Shown here: in pieces, positions 20,101-31,064 of the stretch
How positions within the stretch are numbered: the stretch's first letter is position 1
Layout: the number at the start of each line of letters is the position of its first letter
Source: Gautieria morchelliformis
Taxonomy: Eukaryota; Basidiomycota; Agaricomycetes; Gomphales; Gomphaceae
Length of the DNA stretch: 64,000 nt
Assembly: GCA_015179125.1 (NCBI GenBank)
Contig: WHVA01000178.1
Coordinates: forward strand, 124,001 to 188,000
Direction: 5' to 3'
The notes under the pieces: generated by a model
Database searches by the model: none
Seen by the model: the letters and a program-made list of their open reading frames with translations, nothing else
What the model was told of the DNA's origin: nothing
Program-made: the position numbers and the translations under genes

Positions 20101-22207
20101 CCCACTTTGGATTGGCAGTCATGGTAATAAATAAATCAGGGGGACCCTTCTTTGTTGCAATGGCCAGGGAGTTCTGGCAGTTTTGATTCATGTCCCGTGT
20201 ACTTCCTTGAAATGTCGCAGGCAGAATGACTTTTATGCCCAAGCTGTTTGCATCTCCAATGTCATTGTCCAAGCCTCCATATGAATCTACCATCTGGTTA
20301 TACTGCTCAGCACGCAGAGTGTGTTGATTGGCCCTGATCCACCTCAGTCTGCTTTGCTCTGCAGCAGCCCAGGAGGCTACAATGTACTGCTGGAACAATT
20401 TACCACCACGCAGGAGTGTTGTAGGTTCTCTCGCTCTCTGGAACAGACGATACGCATGGTACTGTATTTGGGTGACCTGTGTCCGTCTGTTTGGATTGGG
20501 ATTGGCCTGCCGAGCACGCTCTGGCTCATGATAAGGAATACCTGGTTCCCATCCCAACTCTCCCTTGGGAAAGAGCAAGACATAGTGCAGCGAGGCATAG
20601 TTTGCATTGGTATCCAACACCCTTCTGAAAGGTCCACCTCTGAGCTGGACAATAATATCCCTAGGTCCAGGGTCGATGCCATCTCCAGGAAGAACGACTG
20701 CAATCTCATCTGCAGTTGGGACATTATATCTCCTAGGATCCCTGTGTGCCCTGTACGTGAGCCTTGCCTGGATGTCACCATTCTGTTCTTGAGCTCTGAG
20801 CCTCTCAGCTGCTTGTTTATATGTGCGCACATGAGGATTGCATAGCAGGAGCATTTCCTGCAAGTCTCCCATGATAGTTGGAGACAGACGCTCATTACGA
20901 TTTTTTCTCTTTGCCAAAGCCAGTGCAGGATCATATATGTAAAGCTGGGCATACTTTGGATTGTCTTCATTGTCAGGGAGGAGAGAGCCATGGAGATGAT
21001 ACAGTTCACCCTGTAGCTTGAGCACATATGGACCACGACCCTCCCGAAGCAAATCTTGGTCAAAGTCGGCCCCCACAGAAATGAATGCAAACGCAGCATT
21101 ATACTGCCTGATATTCTGGCGAAATCCTTTTGCCTCAGGGTCCTGGCCTTCTAAGAGCTGTTTCAATGGCTGAGGGGGCTCTGGCAGGTCTTCCAGCTGC
21201 ACCTTTCCTTCCATACAGCAATCACCAAATCTGGGCCGCACATTTGAGGATTTCTGCAGACGTTCTGCCCTCCAGTGTAATGCTCCACAGTCAGGGCAGG
21301 GAATAACCATGGGACCCAAATCATGACGCTGCACATCTGCCTCAATTATTCTAGAGCGACCCAGTGGAAGAGGAGGAGGAGGTCGCTGAGGACGCTGCCG
21401 AGGTACAGGGAGCGGCTGAGGAGGTGCAGGGAGCGGCTGAGGAGGTGCAGGGAGCAGCTGAGGAGGTGCAGGGAGTGGCTGCGGAGGCTGCGGAGGTGCA
21501 GGGAGCAGCTGAGGAGGTGCAGGGAGTCGCTGAAGAGGCCGCAAAAGCGCAGGGAGTAGCGGCGGCATTGGTCTTATTGCATTGGCCTGAGCACGCAATG
21601 CTGCCACTCCTGCAGAACCCACTACAGGAGGATTAGCTGCCTGTCTACCCCTTCCCAATTGCTGCAATATAGCAGACTGCTCAGCAGCCTGAGCACGCAA
21701 CTGTGCAATTCCTGCAGAACCAACCACAGGAAGATTGGGAGGTGGCTGTATTGGCTCCTGCCTGTATCTTCTCAAGGGCTGTGCTGGCTCAGCAGCCTGA
21801 GCACGCAACTGTGCAATTCCTGCAGAACCAACCACAGGAAGATTAGGAGGTGGCTGTATCGGCTCCTGCCTGTATCTTCTCAAGGGCTGTGCTGCTGGGA
21901 TTGCTGCTAACTGAGCACGAAGGGCTGCCACCTGCTGTCCAGGACTGGGATCAGGAGGACATAATGGCTCTGCAGCAGGTTGTTGAAAAGGATCAGCCAC
22001 ATTGCTTCTAGGAGGAGGGTGAGGGATGGCAAAAGGAGGTGGTGGAGGGGGTGGCTGGTTCCGAGCTCTGGCAGCTGCCACAGCAAGGGCGCGCGCTCTC
22101 CGATCAGTAGGCGACGTCATACGACCCTCCTGCTCCTCCCTTGCCCTTTCACGCTCCTGCTGACGATTTCTCTCTGGAGTAGAAGGATCCCTGAGAAATG
22201 CAGGCAT
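17174..22207 (-). CDS. Helitron Rep-helicase (RepHel), 1677 residues
   Basis: This single protein nicks, replicates and transfers the Helitron by a rolling-circle mechanism. The start ATG at 22207 (MPAFLRDPSTPE) is conserved in B and C. Residues 1-300 are very rich in Pro/Gln/Ala with repeats. A Cys-rich patch (CPDCGALHW) follows near 305. The Rep HUH motif is H762-M-H764 (GLPHMHLL). The two catalytic tyrosines are Y897 and Y901 in KYIHKYLYKG. The C-terminal Pif1-like helicase has Walker A GSGGAGKS (K1254), Walker [25 protein letters not shown] and YVGVSRG. Every key residue I looked for is present and no stop or shift interrupts it. It lacks an added OTU or nuclease domain. It is probably functional, unlike B and C. 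Confidence 0.95.
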   Translation of the reverse strand: MPAFLRDPSTPERNRQQERERAREEQEGRMTSPTDRRARALAVAAARARNQPPPPPPPFAIPHPPPRSNVADPFQQPAAEPLCPPDPSPGQQVAALRAQLAAIPAAQPLRRYRQEPIQPPPNLPVVGSAGIAQLRAQAAEPAQPLRRYRQEPIQPPPNLPVVGSAGIAQLRAQAAEQSAILQQLGRGRQAANPPVVGSAGVAALRAQANAIRPMPPLLPALLRPLQRLPAPPQLLPAPPQPPQPLPAPPQLLPAPPQPLPAPPQPLPVPRQRPQRPPPPLPLGRSRIIEADVQRHDLGPMVIPCPDCGALHWRAERLQKSSNVRPRFGDCCMEGKVQLEDLPEPPQPLKQLLEGQDPEAKGFRQNIRQYNAAFAFISVGADFDQDLLREGRGPYVLKLQGELYHLHGSLLPDNEDNPKYAQLYIYDPALALAKRKNRNERLSPTIMGDLQEMLLLCNPHVRTYKQAAERLRAQEQNGDIQARLTYRAHRDPRRYNVPTADEIAVVLPGDGIDPGPRDIIVQLRGGPFRRVLDTNANYASLHYVLLFPKGELGWEPGIPYHEPERARQANPNPNRRTQVTQIQYHAYRLFQRAREPTTLLRGGKLFQQYIVASWAAAEQSRLRWIRANQHTLRAEQYNQMVDSYGGLDNDIGDANSLGIKVILPATFQGSTRDMNQNCQNSLAIATKKGPPDLFITMTANPKWDEIVAELLPGQTAQDRPDLVSWVFHLKKKYLIDLIVKDKIFGETVARVHTIEFQKRGLPHMHLLTWFDRESKVKHPHEVDSMISAEFPDPETHPVLYQLVCELMTHGPCGQMNPNAPCMENGKCKKGFPKPFCEETVVNVDGYPKYRRRNDGRLHNVRGHMLDNRWVVPYSPLLLLKLRCHINLEFTFSVRCVKYIHKYLYKGHDRTTMEFGVDHDEIKKYLDARYVSAHEACWRLLEREIHTQVPAVMALPVHEKDQQSVIFNPDADPLTIMNRVEGSKTALMAYFEANAAYPHARDVLYVDFPEHFTWKKEERVWTPRQRGYSIGRLHFASPKSGERFYLRTLLTVVKGARSFEELRTVDGIQCATYKEACLARGLLEDDQEWRLCLQEASGMKTGAQLRHLFATILGHCIPSQPDRLWDAFKEHICDDLRHRLQTRHNIQEPQDDQVYDFGLFLLDKLLQRNGMSLSSFKDMPRVVGEWEVLIGNRFIAEQRDYDPVQERQMADEEVPKLNEGQRSAHDQILRSALDIDAQGKPNGQMFFVTGSGGAGKSFTWNTLIHSCRAESLIVLAVASSAMAALILTNGTTSHSMLGIPIPVHEGSLSSIKKNSDQADMLRLARLIIWDEAAMQHRHAIEAIDRTLRDFLDQPDRPFGGITVAFGGDFQQTLPIVPKGSKEDIVGATLQKSYLWPRINVLHLTENMRVRNDPDRARFAEWLQNVGQGKDLPLDHTLSLPPHMVCGPGIAELIQEIYPGIGNAIPAQDNYFLERAILCPRNTEVNEINSMVLRQFSGDAQVFHCADSVKETDFAEQYPVEYLNSIEMGSLPPAHLEVKPGVPLMMLRNLDKKQGLCNGTRLRLVRMRNRVLEVRIISGPRAGNTAFIPRITISPSEGELPFVLQRRQFPVRVAFAMTINKSQGQSLGTVGLDLRYPVFGHGQLYVGVSRGTSWNKVKVLLEEGLNTTNIVYKDVLLRAP

Positions 22208-23147
22208 AAGCTTAGAGGAACAATCAAGCTACCCCACTTCAACTTACATTTGCAAGCAGATGCTGCTGTTGTTAATTTTTCTTGGGCAAAGTCAGGGGAA
22301 TTTATTAATTTCTAATTAAATCAATGTCAGACAGCTCACACCAGACCACAGAGAAATACATACATACCAAGGAAGGGACAGGGAGTCTGTTTGTTAGGCA
22401 AAGTCAGGGAATTTATTAATTTCTATTTAAAAAAATAAAATAAAAAAATGTCAGATGGCTCACACCAGACCACAGAGAAATATATGTACCAAGGAAGGGA
22501 TGGGAAATTTTTTTAATGAAAATATCCAAGTCTTCTTCGGCTATCCAACTGGAATAATTCCAGTAAAAGGTCCTGGTCCTGGTCCTGGTCCTGGGGAGAT
22601 GTCTTCTTCAGCCACCAGTAGTGCAAGTCAACACTAAGAGAACTGCAATGCAATTGAGGCTCCCTCTAAGGCAGCCTGGGATGACTACCTGGCTCCTTAG
22701 CAGAGAAAAAGCTGCCCCACTGAAGAGGTCAACCCCAATAGTTCACTGCAGAGATCTCCCTGGGAAGAGATCTTTTGTGTACTACACTATATAGGCTATC
22801 TATTAATTCACTCTCACGCAATTTTTATTCTATCTAGTAGTGGGCAGAGAGGAGAGGAGAGGAGGGTGGTGGTGGAGTGCGCAAAGCGGCTGGCTGCGCA
22901 GCGATCTGCCAGCGCAGCGCTGCTTTGAGCGCCTGAGCCGGCAGACCGGCCTAAACCGCTCGCGGCTGCGCCGCTCGCACGCTCCAGAACGCTGCGCAGC
23001 GCTGGAGCCGGAAGAGTGGCGCAAACCGCTGGTGGGGCTTGCGGCTGCGCCGCTCGCGCGCTCCGCTGACAAACTAATGACCAAGCATTGGTCAGCATTG
23101 GTCAGCGCGCCCACAACCTCCCACCGTGCTGCTTTCACCTATAGGAA
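22208..23147 (-). repeat. Helitron A 5' leader region
   Basis: About 940 bp between the 5' terminus and the start codon. From the gene outward it holds AT-rich iteron-like repeats (22220-22450), a CCTGGT triplication (about 22570-22595), and GC-rich blocks of GAGCGGCGCAGCCGCGAG type (22900-23090). Leader and promoter elements must lie here, but I see no certain TATA box. Confidence 0.6.
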
Positions 23148-26100
23148 TTTGCAGTATTTATATTAGGATCAGTGGCTTTGCAATCCGTCTGAGATACACG
23201 CACAGCCTGTTTTCCCTGAGTTTGCCTTAGTCTGCTTGCAATGTAAGTCTGATATTGATATCTTTATCCTCTCTCTACTCTTATGCCTGCATTTCTCAGG
23301 GATCCATCTACCCCAGAGAGCAACCGTCGGCGGGTGCGTGAAAGTGCGAGGGAGGGGCAGGAGGTGATGACACCACCCAGTCATCGGAGAGCGCGTCGGA
23401 GAGCGCATATTGGAGCTCAGAACCAGCCACCCCCTCCACCACCGCCTTTTGCCATCCCTCACCCTCCTTCTAGAAGCAGTGCAGCCGATCCTTTTCAACA
23501 ACCTGTGGCAGGGCCATCACGTCCACCAATGCCTGCGGGGCCATCACTTGCTCCTGATCCCAGTCCTACAGAGCAGGTGGCAGCCCTTCGTGCTCAGTTA
23601 GCAGTTATCACACCATGGCAGCCCCTGAGAGGACATAGGCCAGACCCTGTACAGCCAGCTCCTGTAGTAGGTTCTGCAGCAATTGCTCAGTTGCGTGCTC
23701 AGGCGGCTGGAATTGGACAGCCTGTAGTAGGCTCTACAGCGGTGGCAGATTTGCATGCTCATGCTGCTGGTATACAGCCTATCCCAGCACAGCCCTTGGG
23801 AGGACACAGGCAGGCACCTTTACAACCAGCTCCTAGACCTCCTGTAGTAGGTTCTGCAGCGGTAGCAGCATTGCGGGCTCAGGCTAATGCAGTAAGACCA
23901 ATGCCTCGGCTACTCCCTGCACTTCTGTGGCCTCTTCAGCGACTGCCTGCACCTCCTCAGCCTCCTCAGCCACTCCCTGCACCTCCTCAGCCTCCTCAGC
24001 CACTCCCTGCACATCCTCGGCCTCTTCAGCCACTCCCTGCACCTCCTCGGCCTCCTCAGCCACTCCCTGTACCTCGGCAGCGTCCTCAGCGACCTCCTCC
24101 TCCTATTCCACTTGGTCGCTCTAGAATAATCGAGGCAGATGTGCAGCGTCATGATCTGGGTCCCATGGTTATTCCCTGCCCTGACTGTGGAGCATTACAC
24201 TGGATGGCAGAGCACCTGCTGAAATCCTCAAATCAGCGGCCCAGATTTGGTGATTGCTGTATGGAAGGAAAGGTGCAGCTTCCAGAGCTGCCAGTGCTCC
24301 CTCAGCCATTGAGACGGCTCTTAGTGGGCCAGGACCCTGAGGCCAAACAGTTTCGCCAGAACATCAGGCAGTACAATGCTGCATTTGCATTCACTTCCTT
24401 GGGAGCCGAGTTTGATCTAGATTTGCTTCGGGAGGGTCGTGGTCCATATGTGCTCAAGCTACAGGGTGAACTGTATCATATTCATGGCTCTCTCATCCCT
24501 AACCCTGGGAGGCGGATACAGTATGCCCAACTTTATATATATGATCCAGCATTGGCTTTGGCACAGAGGAACACCCGTAACCCAGGTCTGTCTCCAACTA
24601 TCATGGGAGACTTGCAGGAAATGCTCCTCTTATGCAATCCTCATGTTCCCATATATAGACAAGCGGCTGAGAGGCTCAGAGCTCAGGGACAGAATGGTGA
24701 GATCCGGGCTAGGCTCACGTACAGGGAACACAGGGATCCTAGGAGGTATAATATCCCTACTGCGGATGAGATTGCGGTGGTTCTTCCTGGAGATGGCATC
24801 ATCCCTGAACCTAGGGATATTATTGTCCAGCTCAAAGGTGGACGTTTTAAAAGGGTATCCGATATGAATCCAAACTATGCCTCTCTTCACTATGGCTTGC
24901 TCTTTCCCAGGGGAGAGTTGGGGTGGCAACCTGGTATTCGCTGTCGCCAATTACCAGACGGGCGTGAGCGAAGTGGGCGTGTCACCCAAATTCAGTTCCA
25001 TTCCTATCATCTCTTCCAGAGAACAGAAGAACCTACAACACTCCTGCGCGCTGGCAAACTATTCCAGCAGTACATTGTAGACTCTTGGGCCGCTGCAGAG
25101 CAAAGCAGGCTGTGGTGGATCAGGACAAATCAACACACTCTCCGTGCTGAGATGTATAACCAGATGATGGATGCCTTTCATCGCAATGACAATGACAGAG
25201 ATCCAAACAACTTGGGCGCAAGATCCATTCTGCCTGCCACATTTCAGGGGGGGACACGGGACATGCAGGAAAACCTGCAGAACTCTCTGGCCATTTCAAG
25301 GAAGCATGGTGTGGCAGATCTCTTTATTACCATGACTGCCAATCCCAACTGGCAGGAGGTATTGGATGCATTGTTGCCCGGACAAACTCCTCAGGACAGG
25401 CCTGACCTGGTGTCGCGGGTGTTCCAGCTCAAAAAGAAATACCTCATTGACTTGATCGTCAAGGAAAAGATTTTTGGGGAAACCGTCGTTCGCGTCCACA
25501 CCATTGAATTCCAGAAAAGGGGACTCCCACACATGCATATTCTTATCTGGTTTGAACGAGATTCCAAGATCAGACATCCACATGAGGTGGATTCAATGAT
25601 TTCGGCAGAGTTCCCTGATCCAGAGACTCATCCTGTCCTCTACCGGTTGGTCTGTGAGCTGATGACACATGGTCCCTGTGGACAAATGAAACCAAACGCA
25701 CCCTGCATGGAAAATGGCAAGTGCAAGAAAAACTTCCCAAAGCCATTCTGTGAGGAAACCAGTCTGAATGAGGATGGATATCCAAAATATCGTCGTCGCA
25801 ATGATGGAAGGCTGCACAATGTCAGAGGTGACATGCTGGACAACAGATGGGTTGTGCCATACTCTGCCCTGCTCTTGCTCAAATTCTGGTGTCACATCAA
25901 CCCTGAACTCACCATCAATGTGAGGTGTATCAAGTATATCCACAAGTATCTCTACAAGGGCCATGATCGGACCACCATGGAGTTTGGTCGCACCCAGGAT
26001 GAAATTAAGCAGTACCTGGACGCTCGCTATGTCAGTGCTCATGAGGCCTGTTGGAGGTTGCTGGAGCGGGAAATCCACACCCAGGTGCCTGCAGTCATGG

Positions 26101-28411
26101 CACTGCCAGTCCATGAAAAGGACCATCACACAATCATCTTTGATCCCAACCAGGATGTGGACAACATCCTGGAAAGGGCTGAGGCAAAAAGACACCGCTC
26201 ATGGCTTACTTTGAGGCCAATGATATCTACCCTGAAGCACATGATCTGCTCTATGTGGAGTTTCCTGAGCATTTTACCTGGCACTCACAGGACAAGGTAT
26301 GGACACCACGCCAAGGAGGTTATAGCATCGGTCGCCTTCACTTTGCAAACCCTAGATCAGGAGAGAGATTTTTGTGCGCACTCTCCTCACAGTGGTCAAG
26401 GGGGCTAGATCCTTTGAGGAGCTTAGGTCGGTGGATGGCATACAATATGCTACTTACAAGGAGGCCTGTCGTGCAAGGGGACTTCTGGATGATGATCAGG
26501 AGTTGAGGTTGTGTCTCCAGGAAGCCAGTGGCATGAAAACAGGTGCTCAGCTCAGACATCTCTTTGCCACCATCCTTGGCCATTGCAATCCATCGGGCCC
26601 GGCAGACTATGGGATGGCTTCAGGGAGCACATATGTGATGATCTCAGACATCAGCTCCAAATCAGACATGGTATGCAGGATCCACAGGAGATCAGGTTTA
26701 TGATTTTGGCCTCTTTCTCTTGGAAAAAATCCTCCAGCAGGGTGGAATGTCCTTGAGCAGCTTTGATGATATGCCTCGGGTGGCAGGCGAGTGGGAGGCC
26801 CTCATTGGAAACAGGTTCATAGCTGAGCAGAGGGACTATGACCGTGTTGAAGAGAGGAACATAGCTGATGAGGAGGTTCCCAGGCTGAATGAGGGGCAAA
26901 GGTCACGCATGATCAGATATTACGGTCGGCACTGACCAGAGATGCTCATGGGAAACCTGATGGACAAATGTTTTTTGTCACTGGCTCAGGTGGCGCCGGG
27001 AAATCATTCACATGGAACACTCTAATCCACTCCTGTAGAGCGGAGAGCCTCATTGTGATTGCAGTAGCCTCATCTGCAATGGCTGCACTTATCCTCACTA
27101 AGGGTACAACCTCTCATAGCATGCTTGGAATTCCCATTCCTGTCCATGAGCGCTCTTTCTCCTCCATCAAAAAGAACTCTGACAAGGCTGACATGCTGAG
27201 ACAGGCCAGTCTCCTCATCTGGGATGAGGCTGCAATGCAGCATCGCCATGCCATAGAGGCCATTGACAGGACACTGAGGGATTTCCTTGACCAGCCTGAC
27301 AGACCCTTTGGTGGCATCACAGTCGCCTTTGGAGGTGACTTTCAGCAGACTCTCCCAATTGTCCCTAAAGGCTCCAAGGAGGATATGTGGGAGCTACCCT
27401 TCAGAAGTCATATCTGTGGCCAAAGATCAAGGTCTCCATCTGACAGAGAACATGCGGGTGAGAAATGACCCTGACAGAGCCAGGTTTGCAGAATGGCTGC
27501 AGAATGTGGGCCAGGGAAAGGATCTCCCACTAGATCATACGTTCTCACTCCTCCTCACATGGTTGTGGCCCTGGAATTGAAGATCTGATCCAGGAAATAT
27601 ACCCTGGCATTGGCAATCATGTCCCTGCCAGGAAATTACTTTTGGAGCGTGCCATCCTCTGTGCCAGAAACACTGAGGTCAATGAGATCAATTCCATGGT
27701 GTTTAGGGAGTTTCCAGGTGATGCTCAGGTCTTGCACTGTGCAAATTCCATTGAAGAATCGATGATGCAGATCGGTATCCTGTGGAGTATCTGAATTCCA
27801 TAGAGATGGGCTGTCTTCCTCCTGCTCGCTTGGAAGTCAAGCCTGGAGTGCCTCTGATGCTGTTGCGCAATTTGGATCAGAAGCAAGGACTATGCAATGG
27901 GACAAGGTTGCGGTTGGTGAGGATAAGCATTAGAGTGTTGGAGGTCAGGATCATCTCAGGTCCAGTGCAGGCAATATTGCTTTCATCCCCAGGATCATCA
28001 TTAAGCCATCAGAGGGAGAGTTGCCATTTGTGCTGCAAAGGAGGCAGTTTCCAGTGGTTTGGCATTTGCAATGACTATCAACAAGTCTCAGGGACAGTCT
28101 TTGGGTACGGTTGGGCTGGACCTGAGATATCCAGTGTTTGGACATGGTCAGTTGTATGTTGGTGTATCAAGAGGGACCAACTGGAACAGAGTAAGGTCTT
28201 GCTTGAGGAGGGTTTGGACACAACCAACATTGTATATAAAGATGTATTACTTAGAGCTCCTGATTTTTTTATATCCACTTCTCTTGATATGATTTATGTG
28301 TTTTACTTCATTGTACTTGATGCAAATTGATTACTTTGATTTTCCCCAATGCACTTGACCTTACTGATGCGTTTGACCTACACCCCGCGCGAAGCGCGGG
28401 TACCCACCTAG
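23148..28411 (+). mobile_element. Helitron B, autonomous type, decayed and lacking its 5' end
   Basis: The 3' end is intact: hairpin 28384-28400 and CTAG at 28408-28411. The leader before the ATG at 23283 is only about 135 bp. It stops exactly at the 5' terminus of the divergently oriented Helitron A, whereas A and C have about 940 bp. The rest of the 5' end was not found in the window. Its gene is clearly more diverged from A than C is. Confidence 0.88.
23283..28292 (+). pseudogene. Helitron B Rep-helicase pseudogene
   Basis: The first 970 or so codons are open (MPAFLRDPSTPES). They include the HUH motif GLPHMHIL (about 25525-25545) and the two tyrosines of YIHKYLYKG (about 25940-25965). 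From about 26190 the homology changes frame repeatedly, near 26190, 26370, 26590, 26710, 26920, 27390, 27470-27560 and 28050. The helicase motifs survive in pieces: Walker A at 26980-27005, GGDFQQTLP at 27330-27355, [10 protein letters not shown] at 28077-28106 and YVGVSRG near 28155. With this many breaks it cannot make a working enzyme. Confidence 0.93.
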
Positions 28412-28534
28412 TTCCTATAGGTGAAAGAGCACGGTGGAGGTTGTGGGCGCTGACCAATGCTGACCAATGCTTTGTCATTAGTTTGTCAGCGGAGCGCGAG
28501 CGGCGCAGCCGCGAGCCAAGAACGCTGGCAGCAT

Positions 28535-28618
28535 GGTCACGTGACCGTTTGCGTTCCAAATTAGGTCAGCGGCGAGCGGCGCAGCCACGAGAGAACGCTG
28601 CGCAGTGGTCACGTGACC
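28535..28618 (+). promoter_or_regulatory. Pair of GGTCACGTGACC palindromes in Helitron F
   Basis: The 12-bp palindrome occurs at 28535-28546 and 28607-28618, upstream of the TATA box. Equivalent pairs are in E (32688-32699 and 32760-32771). In D one copy is perfect (16875-16886) and one degenerate (about 16795-16810). Helitron C has one at 60708-60719. The core CACGTG is the binding site of basic helix-loop-helix regulators (known); a role here is inferred. Confidence 0.6.
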
Positions 28619-28719
28619 CTTCGGACCAGAGCGGCATACGCGAGTGTGGTCCGTGCACGACACGCGCACGGTATAAAGGCCGAACGGTAAGGACATAACG
28701 CCAGGAACCTGCCCAACCG

Positions 28720-28860
28720 GCGATTCCTCTGTCTGCTGTCTGCTATGTGCTGTCTGCTCTGTGCTCTGTGTGCTCTGTCTGCTGTCTGCTCTGTGCTCTG
28801 TCTGCTCTGGGTGCTGTCTGCTGTCTGCTCTGTCTGCTGTCCTCCTTAGCTGGCTGGCTG
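28720..28860 (+). repeat. CTG/TCT-rich microsatellite in Helitron F
   Basis: Irregular repeats of CTGTCTGCTCTGTG type just downstream of the TATA box. A matching block is in E (32880-33020), and a short complementary version is in D (about 16640-16690). Confidence 0.8.
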
Positions 28861-29689
28861 TCTATGGCTTTGGTTGGCTGACTATCTATTGGTAAGTAAT
28901 ATCTCTTTTTTAATGCATTCCAATGTATTTTATTTATTTGTGTTTGTAATTTTATTGGTTCCTTTTTTTTATCATATTGTATTCACATTTGCTTTATATT
29001 TTGTTATTTTTTCGAAAATAGATTTAAATAAAATCCCAAGACTGCTGAAAAAAATGTATTTTGATATATATATTTTTCAGGTTTTTTTCGAAATAGGCAT
29101 CAATAAGTTTCTTCTAAAATTAATGGCAATATGTTCTGCTTTTAAATGTGGTTTGTTTTGTTGTTTTATTTACTGTAAAGCTGCCAGGCACTCCTTCTCT
29201 GGCTATACTGGTGGCTGGCTTACTATGGCTTTGGCTGGGCTCTGGGTTTCTCTGTCAGTCTCTGGGCTTCTCTGGCTTTGGCTGAGCATTAATAACAACT
29301 TCTGCTTCAATGTACTGTACTTTGTTGACATTTTTTCGCAGATAGATGTCAATAAATTATCCTGACTTTATGAAAATTGACAACAGTTGGAGCTTAAATG
29401 TACAGTGCATTTTTTTGACATTTTTCAAAAAATACATAATCTTGACTTTGCTAAAATTAATAACAACTTCAGCTTAAACGTACTGGACATTTGTTTTGAG
29501 ATAATCCTGACTTTGTTAAAACTAATGACAGCAGCTGCTTAAATATGGCTTCCTTTACTATTTTATTTATGTCTGTATATGTCACAAAATAGATATTGAT
29601 ACATGTCCCTGAGTTTGCGAAAAGTAAATGATAAGTAACAGCCTCTGCTTGCTTCACTTTGAGGCCCTTGGGATATGCTACACATGCCA

Positions 29690-30920
29690 TTGGACATGCT
29701 ACACACACTATGCATGGGGACACGCACGCTATGCATGGAGACACATATGTTATGCATGGAGACATGTATGTTAGGCGTGAAGACATGCATGTTATGCGTG
29801 GAGACATGCATGTTAGGTGTGGAGACATGCACGTTAGCGTGGAGACATGCGTGTTGTGCATGGGGACACGCATGCTATGCTTGGGGACATGCATGTTATG
29901 CATAGAGACACACATGTTATGCATGGGGACAAGCATGCTATGCATGGGCACACACACACTATGTATGGGGATGTGCACACTATATGGTGGGATACACTAT
30001 GCTTGGGACATACTATGCTTGGGACAGACACACTATGATTGGGGGACACGGTACAAACAAGAGACACACTACGCACACTATGCATGGGGAAAAACAAGGG
30101 ACATTCTATACGTGCTATCCTTGGGGACATGTTATGCATGGGGGACACACTGTGCACACTATACTTGAGGGAGAGGCTACACACACTATGTGTAGGGAGA
30201 TGCTACACATGTGGACATGCTATGCATGGGGGACACACATGCTATAATTTAGGGACATGCTACACACAAAATACTTGAGGGATATGTTATGCATGTGGGA
30301 CATGCCACACACACTGTACTTGGTGACATGCTGCATGTGGGGACACACTATGCTTGGGGATGGGACACACAGGCTATGCATGGGCACACGCACACTATGC
30401 ATGGGGATGTGCACACTATATGTGGGGACACACTATGCTTGGGGGACACGGTACGAACAAGGGACACACTACAGGGGAAAACACTACAAACAAGGGACAT
30501 TCTACACATGCTATACTTGGGGGACACACTACAAACAAAGGACATGCTATGCACACTATACTTGGGGGACATGTTATGCATTGAGGACACACTTTGCACA
30601 CTATATTTGAGGGAGATGCTACACACACTACATGTAGGGACATGCTACACATGTGGACACGCTATGCATGGGGGACACACATGCTATAATTTATGGACAC
30701 ACTATGTTTGGGGACATGCTACAAACCAGGGACATGCTATGCATGTGGGACACACCATGCACACTGTACTTGGTGACATGCTACATGTGGAGACACACTA
30801 TGCATGGAGGACATGCTACGCACACTATACTTGGGGACATGTTATGTGTGCATGTTACAAACCAGGGACACAATAAGCATGCTATATTCAAGGCTATGCA
30901 CACTATACTTGGGCACATGC
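29690..30920 (+). repeat. 21-bp minisatellite in Helitron F
   Basis: Dozens of degenerate copies of the same 21-base unit as in D and E, here in forms such as GGAGACATGCATGTTATGCGT. Unit length is variable in the right half (about 30000-30900). Open frames over it are repeat artefacts. Confidence 0.9.
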
Positions 30921-31064
30921 AGACATGCGTAGAGACATTACATATCTTGATGTGTTACTTATAGCTACTTTCAATTGCAATAAGATGTGTTTTACTTATC
31001 CCAAGTTTGATTTACCCAATGCGTTTGACCTACACCCCCGTGTGAAGCATGGGTATCCACCTAG

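Larger units (their letters stand above)
17012..23147 (-). mobile_element. Helitron A, autonomous and apparently intact (about 6.1 kb)
   Basis: The 3' end has a perfect hairpin with a 7-bp CCCGCGC/GCGCGGG stem (17023-17039), then CTAG at 17015-17012 followed by T. The 5' end reads TTCCTATAGGTGAAAG from 23147 downward, as at the left end of Helitron C (60594). In both copies an A precedes it and about 940 bp separate it from the start codon. The single large gene is unbroken. Helitrons replicate by rolling circle and leave no target duplication (known); none is seen. Confidence 0.93.
28412..31064 (+). mobile_element. Helitron F, non-autonomous (about 2.65 kb)
   Basis: The 5' end TTCCTATAGGTGAAAG directly follows the CTAG of Helitron B. 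The 3' end has an imperfect hairpin (31036-31053) and CTAG at 31061-31064. Internal order matches D: GC-rich block with two GGTCACGTGACC sites, TATAAA (28672-28677), CTG-rich microsatellite, a GTAAGT donor-like site near 28890, AT-rich iteron-like repeats and a 21-bp minisatellite. No transposition gene is present. Confidence 0.82.

Noticed and set aside
20377..21099. 240-codon frames overlapping the Helitron A gene, and their counterparts at 24439-24867 and 62588-63310
   Set aside because: They lie in another frame over the conserved Rep-helicase sequence and only mirror its conservation.
29659..30876. Similar long frames over the Helitron F and E arrays as possible novel repeat proteins
   Set aside because: Same minisatellite artefact; frames change as the unit length drifts from 21 bases.
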